A DNA stretch of 45,597 nt from Oscillospiraceae bacterium (GCA_017458065.1 JAFTGD010000033.1:1-45597); one strand, 5' to 3'. Counted from the stretch's first letter, positions 33,666 through 41,717 are shown. Program-made: numbers and translations. Notes: generated from the letters alone by a model not told the origin.

Positions 33666-34730
33666 TCAGCCGCTGCCCCGCTCATAGAGCATCCAGGGCA
33701 GCCGGGAGGAATGGGCTTGTCTGCCGCGCATCAGCGTAAGCAGCGTGAGTGCGGCCGAGCTTCCCATCTGATGGCGCTCATGGCCGAGAGATGTGATGGA
33801 CACCGGGCTCAGCCGGCAGTAGTGGCTGTTGTCAAAACTGACCACCGCGACGTCCTCCGGGACCCGATACCCCGCCGCCAGAAGACACTGGATCAGCGGG
33901 TAGGCGATCTCGTCGTTGTAGCAGACCACAGCGGAACAGGAACCAAGGCCGGTATGGACAAAGCGATGCAGCCAGTCCAGCCGGCCTTTTAAGATGGCGT
34001 CGCGCTCTTCCGTCCCGTACCAGCGGACATGCGCGTCCGCGGGGGAGAGCCCCGCCTGCGCAAGCTCGGTCACACAGCCCTCATAGCGCTCCGGACCCTG
34101 CCGGTCGTCGTACTTGAAGAGCCCGGCGATCTCCCGGTGGCCCTTGTCCAGCAGATAACGGGTGAGCAGGCGCCCTCCGCCGGCATTGTCGTCCTGTACG
34201 CAGGGGCTGCCGGACGGGACGCCGTGGGGGGCATGCAGCCAGACAAGAGGGATCCCCAGCTTCCCGAGGCGGGTCAGCAGATCCAGATTGGGGCTGGGGA
34301 GAGCGGTCTTCGCCCCCTCCATCAGGATGCCGGCAGGGGGATCCGCCAGCAGCCCGGTCAGGATTTCCCGCTCCCGCTCTGTGCGGTTCTCGGTAAAATA
34401 CGCCTCGGTTCGAAAACCGCGCGGGCGGCAGACGGATTCAATATCCCGCAGAAGCTGGGGATAGAGATAATCCCCCTCGCAGCACACGACGACAGCGATG
34501 CGCCCGCTCCTGCCGGCAAGAGCGTCGGCGAGGTAGGTCCCGCTCCCGCGCTCGCGGGTCAGCAGCCCCTCCTGTTCCAGCAGGGCCAGCGCGCGGCGCA
34601 CCGTCTCGCGGCTGTAACCGGTCTGGCGGCACAGCTCCGGCTCGCTGGGGAACTTCCGCTCGCCCTGGCGGTGCAGCTGCACACACAGCTGCCGGAGCTC
34701 TGCGGCCAGGTTGAGATATTTGGCGGCCAT
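33666..34730 (-). CDS. GntR-type helix-turn-helix / LacI-type sugar-binding regulator (AraR-like)
   Basis: This 354-residue protein fuses an N-terminal GntR-type winged helix (about residues 5-68: FPSEPELCRQTGYSRETVRR and GSGTYLAD) to a C-terminal periplasmic-binding-like effector domain of the LacI family. The latter has VVCYNDEIAYPLIQCLL and VAVVSFDNS. This is the architecture of AraR of Bacillus, a repressor released by L-arabinose; the sugar sensed here is not known. It lies 21 bases after the flavodoxin-fold gene on the same strand and is convergent with the sugar-binding lipoprotein gene. Its targets may be the neighbouring sugar genes. Confidence 0.9.
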   Translation of the reverse strand: MAAKYLNLAAELRQLCVQLHRQGERKFPSEPELCRQTGYSRETVRRALALLEQEGLLTRERGSGTYLADALAGRSGRIAVVVCCEGDYLYPQLLRDIESVCRPRGFRTEAYFTENRTEREREILTGLLADPPAGILMEGAKTALPSPNLDLLTRLGKLGIPLVWLHAPHGVPSGSPCVQDDNAGGGRLLTRYLLDKGHREIAGLFKYDDRQGPERYEGCVTELAQAGLSPADAHVRWYGTEERDAILKGRLDWLHRFVHTGLGSCSAVVCYNDEIAYPLIQCLLAAGYRVPEDVAVVSFDNSHYCRLSPVSITSLGHERHQMGSSAALTLLTLMRGRQAHSSRLPWMLYERGSG

Positions 34731-34751
34731 GGCCGATCTCGTCCGGCCGCC

Positions 34752-35381
34752 TTACTTCCCGTCCGGGAAGCTGGTGAAGGAGTCATGCTCCTCCGCCGGC
34801 AGACCGGATTTTGCTTTCTCGGCGGCAATGGCCTTGATCAGGAAAGCCATGTTGCGGCCGAGGTTGCGCATGGTCTGTAGCCCTTCCAGATCCTTCTTCA
34901 CGTCCTCCGGCGTGAAGCCGTGGGTCTGGTTCCAGTAGGTGCTGGAGACCACCGGCATCCCGGAGATGGTGAAGTACTTGTTCAGCATGTCAAAAGAGGC
35001 GGTGTTGCCGCCGCGGCGGCAGTTCACAACCGCGGCGCCGACCTTCATCTGCTTGGAAAAGCCGGTGCTGTAGAAGAGCCTGTCGAGAAACGCGATCAGC
35101 GTGGCGTTCGGCGAGGCGTAGTAAACCGGGCTTCCGACCAGCAGGCCGTCGGCCTCTTCAAACAGTTTGGCGGCCTCGTTGACCTTGTCCTTGACGACGC
35201 ACTCGTCATGGGTATGACAGTAGCCGCAGGCGAGACAGCCGCGGATGTTCTCTTTGCCGATGTGGAGCAGCTCCGTCTCGACACCTTCCTCGTGCAGGGT
35301 GCGGACGACCTCGTCGAGCGCGGTTGCGGTGCAGCCGTTTGCCTTCGGGCTGCCGTTGACGACCAATACTTTGTATGCCAT
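34752..35381 (-). CDS. Flavodoxin-fold NAD(P)H-dependent oxidoreductase with Cys motif
   Basis: This 209-residue protein is an FMN reductase of the NADPH_dependent/flavodoxin-2 type, with VLVVNGSPKANGCTATAL for FMN phosphate binding and LLVGSPVYYASP around residue 80. A compact cluster Cys49-x2-Cys52-x2-Cys55-x5-Cys61 resembles the iron-sulfur motif of Isf-type flavoproteins, so a 4Fe-4S cluster is possible; similar Cys patterns also occur in proteins not proven to hold one. AAAGGAG precedes the ATG. The gene leads a two-gene unit with the AraR-like regulator and has a strong promoter. A redox or quinone-reductase role is likely. Confidence 0.88.
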   Translation of the reverse strand: MAYKVLVVNGSPKANGCTATALDEVVRTLHEEGVETELLHIGKENIRGCLACGYCHTHDECVVKDKVNEAAKLFEEADGLLVGSPVYYASPNATLIAFLDRLFYSTGFSKQMKVGAAVVNCRRGGNTASFDMLNKYFTISGMPVVSSTYWNQTHGFTPEDVKKDLEGLQTMRNLGRNMAFLIKAIAAEKAKSGLPAEEHDSFTSFPDGK

Positions 35382-35428
35382 GTTTTTTCTCCTTTGCGCG
35401 TAGTCTGTACGGGTTAACGGACGATTTT

Positions 35429-35457
35429 ATTGTAGTGAATCGCCCATGAAAAGTCAA
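35429..35457 (-). promoter_or_regulatory. Sigma-A promoter of the flavodoxin-fold gene
   Basis: On the minus strand TTGACT (35452-35457) and TACAAT (35429-35434) are 17 bases apart, about 48 bases before the start codon. Confidence 0.75.
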
Positions 35458-35508
35458 TATTGGAAATACTGCCTGAAAAGCGAAGCCGAGCCTTGTACAG
35501 TTTTCACA

Positions 35509-35585
35509 AAATACGACTTGTATTTCGTTGTAAGTTGCTGTTCCGCTCAGATTCTGTTAAGATAAAGAAAAAGTTAGGATTCTAA
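35509..35585 (+). promoter_or_regulatory. marR promoter with MarR-type operator
   Basis: TTGCTG (35535-35540) and TAAGAT (35558-35563) are 17 bases apart. TTAGGATTCTAA (35574-35585), a near-perfect palindrome, ends three bases before the marR start and covers its ribosome site. A second inverted repeat, AAATAC/GTATTT (35509-35514 and 35520-35525), lies upstream of the -35. Confidence 0.65.
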
Positions 35586-35588
35586 GAA

Positions 35589-36089
35589 ATGATGACCGAA
35601 TACCAGATCATGGATCTGTTCCAGAAAATATCCGTCCTGAATGAAGCCGGCCACACCCGCTATCTTCAGCCGGAGAATCCCACCAGCCTGACGAATACGC
35701 AGGCAATCATCCTTCACTATATCCTCTTCGAGGCGAAGACCCGAGACGTTTTTGCCAAGGATGTGGAAGCGTATTTCGGCATCAAGGCATCCTCGGTCAA
35801 CAGCATCGTCAATTACCTGGAGAATGCCGGCTATGTCACCCGTGAGACCCTCGGCGAGGACAAGCGCATGAAGCGCCTTGTTCCCACGGCGGAGGCCCTT
35901 GCCATCAGGGAATGGCTGTTTGAAGAGATTCACAATGGGATCGTGGATACCTTCGCAGGCTTCACGGAAGAGGAGCTGCAGGAGCTGAAAAGCCTGATGG
36001 AGAAAATGCGCGTCAACCTGCTCAGCATGTCGGCACGAAAAGAGCCGCATTATACCAGAGACCCCAAAAAAGCGTACAAAGCAAAATAA
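35589..36089 (+). CDS. MarR family transcriptional regulator
   Basis: This 166-residue protein has the MarR winged-helix core: SLTNTQAIILHYILF, then AYFGIKASSVNSIVNYLENAG as recognition helix region, and ETLGEDKRMKRLVPT as the wing with the basic tip. Flanking helices would form the dimer. MarR proteins bind palindromes as dimers and often respond to phenolic or other small aromatic ligands. A near-palindrome TTAGGATTCTAA sits directly before its start codon, and the perfect form TTAGAATTCTAA precedes the molybdenum-hydroxylase-like operon 60 bases downstream of this gene. That makes autoregulation and control of the following operon the most likely role. Confidence 0.92.
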   Translation: MMTEYQIMDLFQKISVLNEAGHTRYLQPENPTSLTNTQAIILHYILFEAKTRDVFAKDVEAYFGIKASSVNSIVNYLENAGYVTRETLGEDKRMKRLVPTAEALAIREWLFEEIHNGIVDTFAGFTEEELQELKSLMEKMRVNLLSMSARKEPHYTRDPKKAYKAK

Positions 36090-36141
36090 CAGCAATCCCA
36101 ACGTCAGAAAACCGAAACCCCGGCGTTTCGGTTTTGCAGGC

Positions 36142-36169
36142 CCAATTAGTTAGAATTCTAAGTAATTGG
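36142..36169 (+). promoter_or_regulatory. MarR-type operator before the Tat-exported oxidoreductase operon
   Basis: A 28-base near-palindrome is centred on perfect TTAGAATTCTAA (36150-36161), with outer arms CCAATTA and TAATTGG. The core differs by one base from the site before marR. TATTAT at 36171-36176 may be the -10 element, with the operator occupying the -35 region. Confidence 0.7.
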
Positions 36170-36208
36170 CTATTATGTCATCAACTTGATTTTAAAGGAG
36201 GAATCAAC

Positions 36209-36910
36209 TTGGCGCAAATTCCCAGAAGAGAGTTTTTGAAGGCGGGAACCGCCGCGCTTGCGGGAGCGACGCTTTCCGCACTGGGGCTTGGCTCCATCAC
36301 CGCTTCGGCGGAGGGCGTTATCGCGGAGAAGCAGGTCTTCGTCTACACCTGTCCCGTCTGCGGGAAGCAGTTCTCGGATTTTGAAAAGCTCAAAGCGCAC
36401 TTTACCGGCGCCCATCAGGAGCTCGAGCTGCCGAAGACGGTGACCTTCCGCATCAACAATGTGGAATACGACGTGTTCGTGGAAGACCACTGGACTCTGC
36501 GCGAGGCACTGATCCGGGCGATCGGCCTGACGGGCAACGCAAAGCAGATGTGCGACCGCGGCGGCTGCGGGTCCTGTACCGTCCTGATCGACGGAAAGCC
36601 CGCTCTCTCCTGCTCTACGCTGGCGGTGGAATGCGAGGGAAAGAGCATCGAGACCAGCGAGGGCATCGCCGCGGATCCGGAATACCGGCCGCTGCTGGAG
36701 GCCTATGTCCGCAACGACACCGCGCAGTGCGGCTACTGCACGCCGGCGCAGTTTACCATGGCAAAGTATATCCTGAACAAATATGAGTTTGCACCGACAG
36801 AGGAGCAGATCCGCCTGGAGCTGTCCGGCAATATCTGCCGCTGCGGTACCTATGCCCGGCACGTGAAAGCGATCACGGAAGCCGCGGCAGAGATGAAAGG
36901 GGGTAAGTGA
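36209..36910 (+). CDS. Tat-exported 2Fe-2S subunit of a xanthine dehydrogenase-family enzyme, with a C2H2 zinc-finger insert
   Basis: A TTG at 36209 with AAAGGAGG seven bases upstream is the start, giving 233 residues. The N-terminus is a twin-arginine signal (Arg6-Arg7 in PRREFLKAG, cleavage near ASA at 34). Next comes CPVCGKQF and KAHFTGAH: Cys48, Cys51, His64 and His69, an exact C-x2-C-x12-H-x4-H zinc-finger spacing. Then follow the plant-type 2Fe-2S domain (Cys115, 120, 123, 135) and the second 2Fe-2S domain (Cys174, 177, 210, 212) of small hydroxylase subunits. The finger is not part of the normal family. In E. coli PaoABC the equivalent subunit alone carries the Tat signal and takes its partners along; the same is likely here. 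Confidence 0.92.
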   Translation: MAQIPRREFLKAGTAALAGATLSALGLGSITASAEGVIAEKQVFVYTCPVCGKQFSDFEKLKAHFTGAHQELELPKTVTFRINNVEYDVFVEDHWTLREALIRAIGLTGNAKQMCDRGGCGSCTVLIDGKPALSCSTLAVECEGKSIETSEGIAADPEYRPLLEAYVRNDTAQCGYCTPAQFTMAKYILNKYEFAPTEEQIRLELSGNICRCGTYARHVKAITEAAAEMKGGK

Positions 36911-36912
36911 TC

Positions 36913-39219
36913 ATGCCCGGAATGGCAGAATGGAAACTGGAAGGAACCAATGACGAACGCCAGGAGTTCAAATATGTCGGCACCTGGGATCACCCCGGCA
37001 GACAGTCCTGGGACATGACAAGCGGAGCGGCGAAGTATCCCACGGACCTCTACAAAGACGGTACGCTTTACGGCATGTGTCTGCGCAGCCCCTACGGCCA
37101 TGCAAAGATCAGAAGCCTGGACATCTCCGAAGCGGAAAAGATCAAGGGCGTGAAGCTGATCCTCACCTATGAGGACGAAGAGATCGCCTCAATGCCCAAG
37201 TATATTCCCTCGTACTTCACCTTCGGCCAGAGCCCTCTGCTGGGGACCGAGGCGGAGTTTGAAGGGGACGAGGTCGGCTGTGTGGTCGTGGCCGAGAGCG
37301 AAGAGATCTGCAAGAAAGCGCTCGACTACGTGAAGGTGGACTGGGAAGTGCTGCCCTTTATCCTGGACTGCCGCGAAGCGGGAAAGCCCGGCGCGCCCAT
37401 CCTGCGCCCGGAGATGAACCCGGAGAGCAACATGACGGGCAACACCTTCGGCGCCGCGATCAAGTGGGAAAACGGCAATGTCGAGGAGGGCTTCAAGGAA
37501 GCGGACTACATCGAGACCATCGAGTATGGACGCCCGATGTGGAGCCAGTTCCGATCCATGCCGGCGGCCTACTTCTCCTACTGGGACGACGACCCCTGGG
37601 GGAACCCCGACGGTGAAAAGATGTGTTATGTCACAAACCACGCCCACTTCCCGACCAACGGACCGCTGGTCTCGGCCATGACGGGCATGGGCCTGCACGA
37701 GGACAAGGTCCGCGCGCTCTCGCCCTACATGGCCTCCCGCTACTGCGACTTTGTGGAGAAGCGCGGCGCGCAACTGTCGCCGGTTCTGTCCAAGCGTCTG
37801 GGCGGCGCCCCGGTCAAGATGGTCTGCACCCGCCGTCAGGCCTTTGACGCTGCCGTACCGCAGACCTACTTCACCATCCGCATCGGCTTCAAGGAGGACG
37901 GAACCCTCTGCGCTGTCCACTGCAAGAACGTGCACCAGTCCGGCGCACGCGGCGGCTACGGCGACAAGACCCACGGACACCTGGTTCTGCCGCCGAACGC
38001 ACAGGGCTTCAAGTCTACCTCCTGCCCGAACATCTATTCCGAGATGGAGTACTATGTGACAAACGGCGCCTGCACCACAGCCGACCCCGGCAAAGACGTC
38101 TGGGAGCCGGTCAACCTGGCGTTTGCGAAGATCGCGGACGTGCTCGGGATGGACATCACCGACGTCATCATGAAGAACGTCATCATTACCCAGCCCTCTC
38201 TGGAAGCCTGCATGGAGGAAGGGAAGAAGGCCTTCCGCTGGGACGAGAAGTGGCACCTGGCTGGCAAGCGCGTTCTGGAAGACGGCCGCTATCACGGCGT
38301 GGCCGCCCGCGCATGCTGGTCGATGACCTGGGGCATGATTTCCTATAACATCAACCTCCGTCTCAATACCGACGGCAAGGTCTACATGCCGTATTCCGAG
38401 GCGCTAATCGGAACCTACTGGCCGGATGCCGTCCAGATGGTTATCGCCGAGGAGATGGGCATGAAGCTGGAAGACGTCATCGTCTACTACGCGGGCAACT
38501 ATCCCAACTGGCAAAAGGGCGACGCGGCGGACCGCGGCTCCACCTGCACCTGGGCGGCCAAGGAAGCTGCGATCATGCTGAAGAACCGCGTCCTGAACGC
38601 CATCTATATGTATGTCGGCGCGGCATCCCCCGAGGAAGCGGATATTGTGGATTCCATGCTGACGCTGAAGGCTGACCCCTCGGTCCAGATCCCGCTGGTG
38701 GGTCTGGGGCAGTTCGGCGAAGGCTTCTGCGGCAAGCCGAACGTCCCCTTCCAGAACGACGTGGTCCGGACAATGAATGTGGACTTCTGCGAGGTCGCGG
38801 TGGATCCGGAGACCGGTATGGTCGAGATCCTGGACTACACAGCCGCTCACGACTTCGGCAAGGTAATCCGCCCCGCCTCGGCCATGGGTCAGCTGGAGAT
38901 GGCGCTCACCATGGCGTCCGGACGCGCCCTGAGAGAAGAGATCATCTGGGACGAGAACACCGGCGTCCTGCTGAACGGCAACATGTACGACTACAAGGTC
39001 CCCACCGCGCTGGACCAGCCGGTAATGAACAACGTGGCGGTTGAGACGCGCTGCGGCGGCGGAGCGTACGGCTCCACCGGCGTCGCCCACGCCCACACCA
39101 ACGCGGGACCGGTCGGCTGCGCGATCCAGAACGCCATCGGCGGCGACTTCATTGTTATGCAGCCTTACACGCCGGACCGGGTTCTCGCGGCCATGGGCAA
39201 GATCAAGAAGGAGGATTGA
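36913..39219 (+). CDS. Xanthine dehydrogenase-family molybdopterin-binding subunit, divergent
   Basis: I favour the ATG at 36913 (768 residues; AAAGGGGG nine bases upstream), though a GTG at 36907 overlapping the previous stop is possible. The domain order of molybdenum hydroxylase large subunits is present: an N-terminal a/b hammerhead domain, then molybdopterin domains ending AIQNAIGGDF. Key motifs are altered. The GGGFGGK cofactor loop is replaced by SPYMASRYCD (about residues 270-280), the GQG glutamine segment reads LIGTYWPDA, and the catalytic Glu expected in a GVGE block near residue 724 appears to be Val (STGV). It has no signal peptide and would be exported with the Fe-S subunit. Substrate is unknown, and catalysis may differ from that of true hydroxylases. 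Confidence 0.88.
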   Translation: MPGMAEWKLEGTNDERQEFKYVGTWDHPGRQSWDMTSGAAKYPTDLYKDGTLYGMCLRSPYGHAKIRSLDISEAEKIKGVKLILTYEDEEIASMPKYIPSYFTFGQSPLLGTEAEFEGDEVGCVVVAESEEICKKALDYVKVDWEVLPFILDCREAGKPGAPILRPEMNPESNMTGNTFGAAIKWENGNVEEGFKEADYIETIEYGRPMWSQFRSMPAAYFSYWDDDPWGNPDGEKMCYVTNHAHFPTNGPLVSAMTGMGLHEDKVRALSPYMASRYCDFVEKRGAQLSPVLSKRLGGAPVKMVCTRRQAFDAAVPQTYFTIRIGFKEDGTLCAVHCKNVHQSGARGGYGDKTHGHLVLPPNAQGFKSTSCPNIYSEMEYYVTNGACTTADPGKDVWEPVNLAFAKIADVLGMDITDVIMKNVIITQPSLEACMEEGKKAFRWDEKWHLAGKRVLEDGRYHGVAARACWSMTWGMISYNINLRLNTDGKVYMPYSEALIGTYWPDAVQMVIAEEMGMKLEDVIVYYAGNYPNWQKGDAADRGSTCTWAAKEAAIMLKNRVLNAIYMYVGAASPEEADIVDSMLTLKADPSVQIPLVGLGQFGEGFCGKPNVPFQNDVVRTMNVDFCEVAVDPETGMVEILDYTAAHDFGKVIRPASAMGQLEMALTMASGRALREEIIWDENTGVLLNGNMYDYKVPTALDQPVMNNVAVETRCGGGAYGSTGVAHAHTNAGPVGCAIQNAIGGDFIVMQPYTPDRVLAAMGKIKKED

Positions 39220-39220
39220 G

Positions 39221-40165
39221 ATGAGACCATTCAAGCATATTCAGGCTTCGACGATCGAAGAAGCGGCAGCCCTCGCAGCGCATGAGGACGTCATGGTCAT
39301 CGCGGGCGGGACAGACCTGCTCGGTACGCTCAAAGACGAATGCCTCCCGTACTATCCCAATTATATTGTCGATCTGAAAACCATCCCCGGTCTTGCGTCC
39401 ATCGAGGAGCAGGGGGATGAGATCGTGATCGGCGCGTTGGCGAAGCTGCAGGATATCGCGGACAGCGAGCTGGTCCGGACCCACGCGCAGGCGCTGGCAG
39501 AGGCCTGCAGCCGGGCAGCGTCCCCGACGATCCGCCAGATGGGGACCCTCGGCGGGAACATCTGCCAGATGCACCGCTGCTGGTACTTCCGCTGCCCGGA
39601 CAACCGCTTCGTCTGCGCCCGCAAGGGCGGTAAGGAGTGCTACGCCTATAAGGGCGACAACCGTTATCACTCCATCCTGGGCATCGAGGGCGGCTGCCTC
39701 GCGGCGAGCTCGCACGACACGGCCCCGGCCCTGGCGGCGCTGGGCGCGACGATTGTCACGACCGCGCGGGAGATCCCGGCGGAGGAGTTCTTCGCGGCAA
39801 ACGGGCTCCGCTCCAACATCCTGGAGAACGGCGAGCTGGTGAAGAAAGTGCGTGTTCCGAAGACGGCGAACAGCCGCTTCGAGAAGTTTGCCCTGCGCAA
39901 GTCCATCGACTTCCCGCTGGTGAACTGCGCTGTCGCGGAGGATGCGGCGCATCAGGTCCACATCGTCCTCGGCGCCTGCTATCCCTCGCCAAAGCGCATG
40001 ACCGAGGCCGAGGAGGCCGTCAAAGGCGGCATCACGGAGGCGAGCGCACAGGCCGCCGGCGACGCGGCGGTGTCGAAGGTGATGGTCCTGTCGAAGAACG
40101 AGTACAAGGTGGAGATCGCCCGCACCCTCGTGAAGAGAACGCTGCTCCGCCTGATCAATGAATAA
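39221..40165 (+). CDS. FAD-binding subunit of the xanthine dehydrogenase-family enzyme, with Cys-rich insert
   Basis: AAGGAGG six bases upstream fixes the ATG at 39221 (314 residues). The FAD domain motifs are AGGTDLL (residues 28-34) and MGTLGGNICQ (107-116), followed by the C-terminal CO-dehydrogenase flavoprotein domain. Between them a segment with Cys115, 120, 125, 132 and 140 (MHRCWYFRCPDNRFVCARKG and KECYAYKG) matches the place where 4-hydroxybenzoyl-CoA reductase and PaoB carry an extra 4Fe-4S cluster. The subunit passes electrons from the 2Fe-2S centres onward through FAD. It has no signal of its own. The next gene overlaps its end by eight bases. Confidence 0.92.
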   Translation: MRPFKHIQASTIEEAAALAAHEDVMVIAGGTDLLGTLKDECLPYYPNYIVDLKTIPGLASIEEQGDEIVIGALAKLQDIADSELVRTHAQALAEACSRAASPTIRQMGTLGGNICQMHRCWYFRCPDNRFVCARKGGKECYAYKGDNRYHSILGIEGGCLAASSHDTAPALAALGATIVTTAREIPAEEFFAANGLRSNILENGELVKKVRVPKTANSRFEKFALRKSIDFPLVNCAVAEDAAHQVHIVLGACYPSPKRMTEAEEAVKGGITEASAQAAGDAAVSKVMVLSKNEYKVEIARTLVKRTLLRLINE

Positions 40166-41252
40166 TCCGATGGAAGAGGCCGCAGCACACACGGAGACCG
40201 GCTGGCAGGATGAGCTGGGGGCGTTGAACGAGTTTGTCCGGAGCAATCCGGAGATCCGCATCACGCCCCAAAGCATGCGCATTCCGAAGCCCTGCAGAGA
40301 GGAATTCTACGCCCGCGTCGACGCCGTTGTGGAAAAGCTGGCCGGGGCGCTCGCGCAGAAGCGACTGGAAGAGGCGTCAGAGATCGCCGGGCGGATCGTG
40401 GAGGTGCGAAACCGAATCTGTGAGCGGAGCAATCTGAAGCAGTACCGGCTCCCGGCTTCGATCGAAAACCTGGTCGAGAACCCTGTGAAGGCCGTGTCCG
40501 GACCGCTGTTCGAGCTCGTTCTGGACAGCGTCCAGAACGGCAGAAGCGGCGAGGAGATCGAGGATCGGGCCCAGCAGCTGCTCTTCCCCTTCCTGAAGGA
40601 CCTGCAGCGCTGCGCCTATGAAGCCTGGGCGTATCTGACCGTCATCGACGCCTGGAAGCCGATCCGGTTTTACGGGATCGTGACGACGGACTTTGCAAAG
40701 CTTACGGTGGCGGAGACGGATGAGGCGATCGTAGGCTACCAGTTCAGCTCGCCGGATAAGCGGCTTCCGGAGACGGTGTTTGAAACCGAGGACGGGAAAA
40801 CCGTCGCCGTCAAGACAGAGACCGGGCTCGAGCTGGACTACTACGGGGAGAAGGTCAGCCGCGAGAAAGGCTATTCCTCCGGCGGCAACACCGTGAATGA
40901 ACTGGCGCACCGGGTGCTGCTGGCGTACCGCTTTCCAAGCCCGCAGGAGGTCACCTTGATCGCGGACGCCGAGAAGCGCTTTGTCAAGCCGACGGACCTG
41001 ACCTGCACCTTCCTGCTGCCGAGCGAGATGGAGAACGAGTATCTGTTCTCGTCCTTCGTCCGCCACATCCGCACGGTGCGCTCCCTCCGCCCGGTGCAGG
41101 TGCTGAGCTTCGACGAAAACGGCGCCTTCCCGGAGGAATGGGCGGCGGATCCGCGGATCCCCGGCTGGGAGAGAACCGCCGTGGGCAACGATCCGGAGCC
41201 CCTGAGAAGAATTGCGGAAAAAGCTTTTGTAATACGAAAACAGGAGGTATGA
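40158..41252 (+). CDS. Protein of unknown function in the oxidoreductase operon
   Basis: This 364-residue protein starts within the FAD subunit gene; an in-frame ATG at 40170 is an alternative, and neither has a strong ribosome site. It is soluble, without signal or spans. The N-terminal ~130 residues are helical and charged, followed by a mixed alpha/beta part with YLTVIDAWKPIRFYGIVTTD and a C-terminal segment FLLPSEMENEYLFSSFVRHI. I recognise no family. Its position is where PaoD/XdhC-type cofactor-insertion chaperones are found, but the Cys and NAD-binding features of XdhC are missing. A maturation or substrate-processing role is only a guess. Confidence 0.75.
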   Translation: MNNPMEEAAAHTETGWQDELGALNEFVRSNPEIRITPQSMRIPKPCREEFYARVDAVVEKLAGALAQKRLEEASEIAGRIVEVRNRICERSNLKQYRLPASIENLVENPVKAVSGPLFELVLDSVQNGRSGEEIEDRAQQLLFPFLKDLQRCAYEAWAYLTVIDAWKPIRFYGIVTTDFAKLTVAETDEAIVGYQFSSPDKRLPETVFETEDGKTVAVKTETGLELDYYGEKVSREKGYSSGGNTVNELAHRVLLAYRFPSPQEVTLIADAEKRFVKPTDLTCTFLLPSEMENEYLFSSFVRHIRTVRSLRPVQVLSFDENGAFPEEWAADPRIPGWERTAVGNDPEPLRRIAEKAFVIRKQEV

Positions 41253-41647
41253 TGAATATGAACCTGAAACGAATCCTGATAGTCTTTCTGGCGGTGATGC
41301 TCCTGACCACGCTGTTTGTCGTGGCGGCGCAGGCGACAGAAGAGGCGGACGTCGAGATCGTCGAAGCCGCGGTGCTGGACGAGGAGGACTATGTCCCCCT
41401 GCCCCTCGGAACCGTCCCCTATGTGGACAACGATACGGCGGTACGCGGAGAATATACCCCGTTTGAACCGAAGGAAGACGCCGACACCTTCTCCGGCATC
41501 GCCATCGAAGGCAACGAGGAAGAGGAGCTGCAGCAGGAGCGCATTGCCGGCGGCGCTGTCGGAGAGGCGACTTCGGTCCTGGAGGCGCTGCACGGTATCA
41601 CCGACTACTCCGAAGGAGAGTATGTTCCGGTGTACGGAATCGACTGA
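41252..41647 (+). CDS. Small acidic secreted protein
   Basis: The gene starts at ATG 41252 or 41258, both served by AGGAGG at 41242-41247; an ATG at 41249 overlaps the previous stop as ATGA. The product is about 130 residues. A hydrophobic signal sequence (NLKRILIVFLAVMLLTTLFV, cleavage near AQA) is followed by an acidic, low-complexity mature part with many Glu and Asp and no Cys. I recognise no family. Being last in the operon of an exported enzyme, it may be a surface partner or a substrate-binding accessory. The terminator at 41670-41700 follows. Confidence 0.7.
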   Translation: MNMNLKRILIVFLAVMLLTTLFVVAAQATEEADVEIVEAAVLDEEDYVPLPLGTVPYVDNDTAVRGEYTPFEPKEDADTFSGIAIEGNEEEELQQERIAGGAVGEATSVLEALHGITDYSEGEYVPVYGID

Positions 41648-41669
41648 GCAGGCATCAAAGCACATAAAC

Positions 41670-41700
41670 AGGAAGGCCGCGGGGAGTCCGCGGCCTTCCT
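41670..41700. terminator. Strong hairpin between convergent genes
   Basis: A perfect 13-bp stem (41670-41682 with 41688-41700) has a 5-base loop. The T run is weak on both strands (GTTTATG on the minus strand), so it may work in both directions at moderate strength. Confidence 0.65.
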
Positions 41701-41717
41701 GCATACAGTGGGCGTCG

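Noticed and set aside
32662-34730. A complete sugar ABC transporter operon after the binding protein
   Set aside because: The gene after the binding protein is a convergent AraR-like regulator; no permease or ATPase gene is present.
40158-41252. XdhC/PaoD-type chaperone
   Set aside because: The position fits, but the characteristic Cys-containing N-terminal and NAD-binding C-terminal segments are missing.
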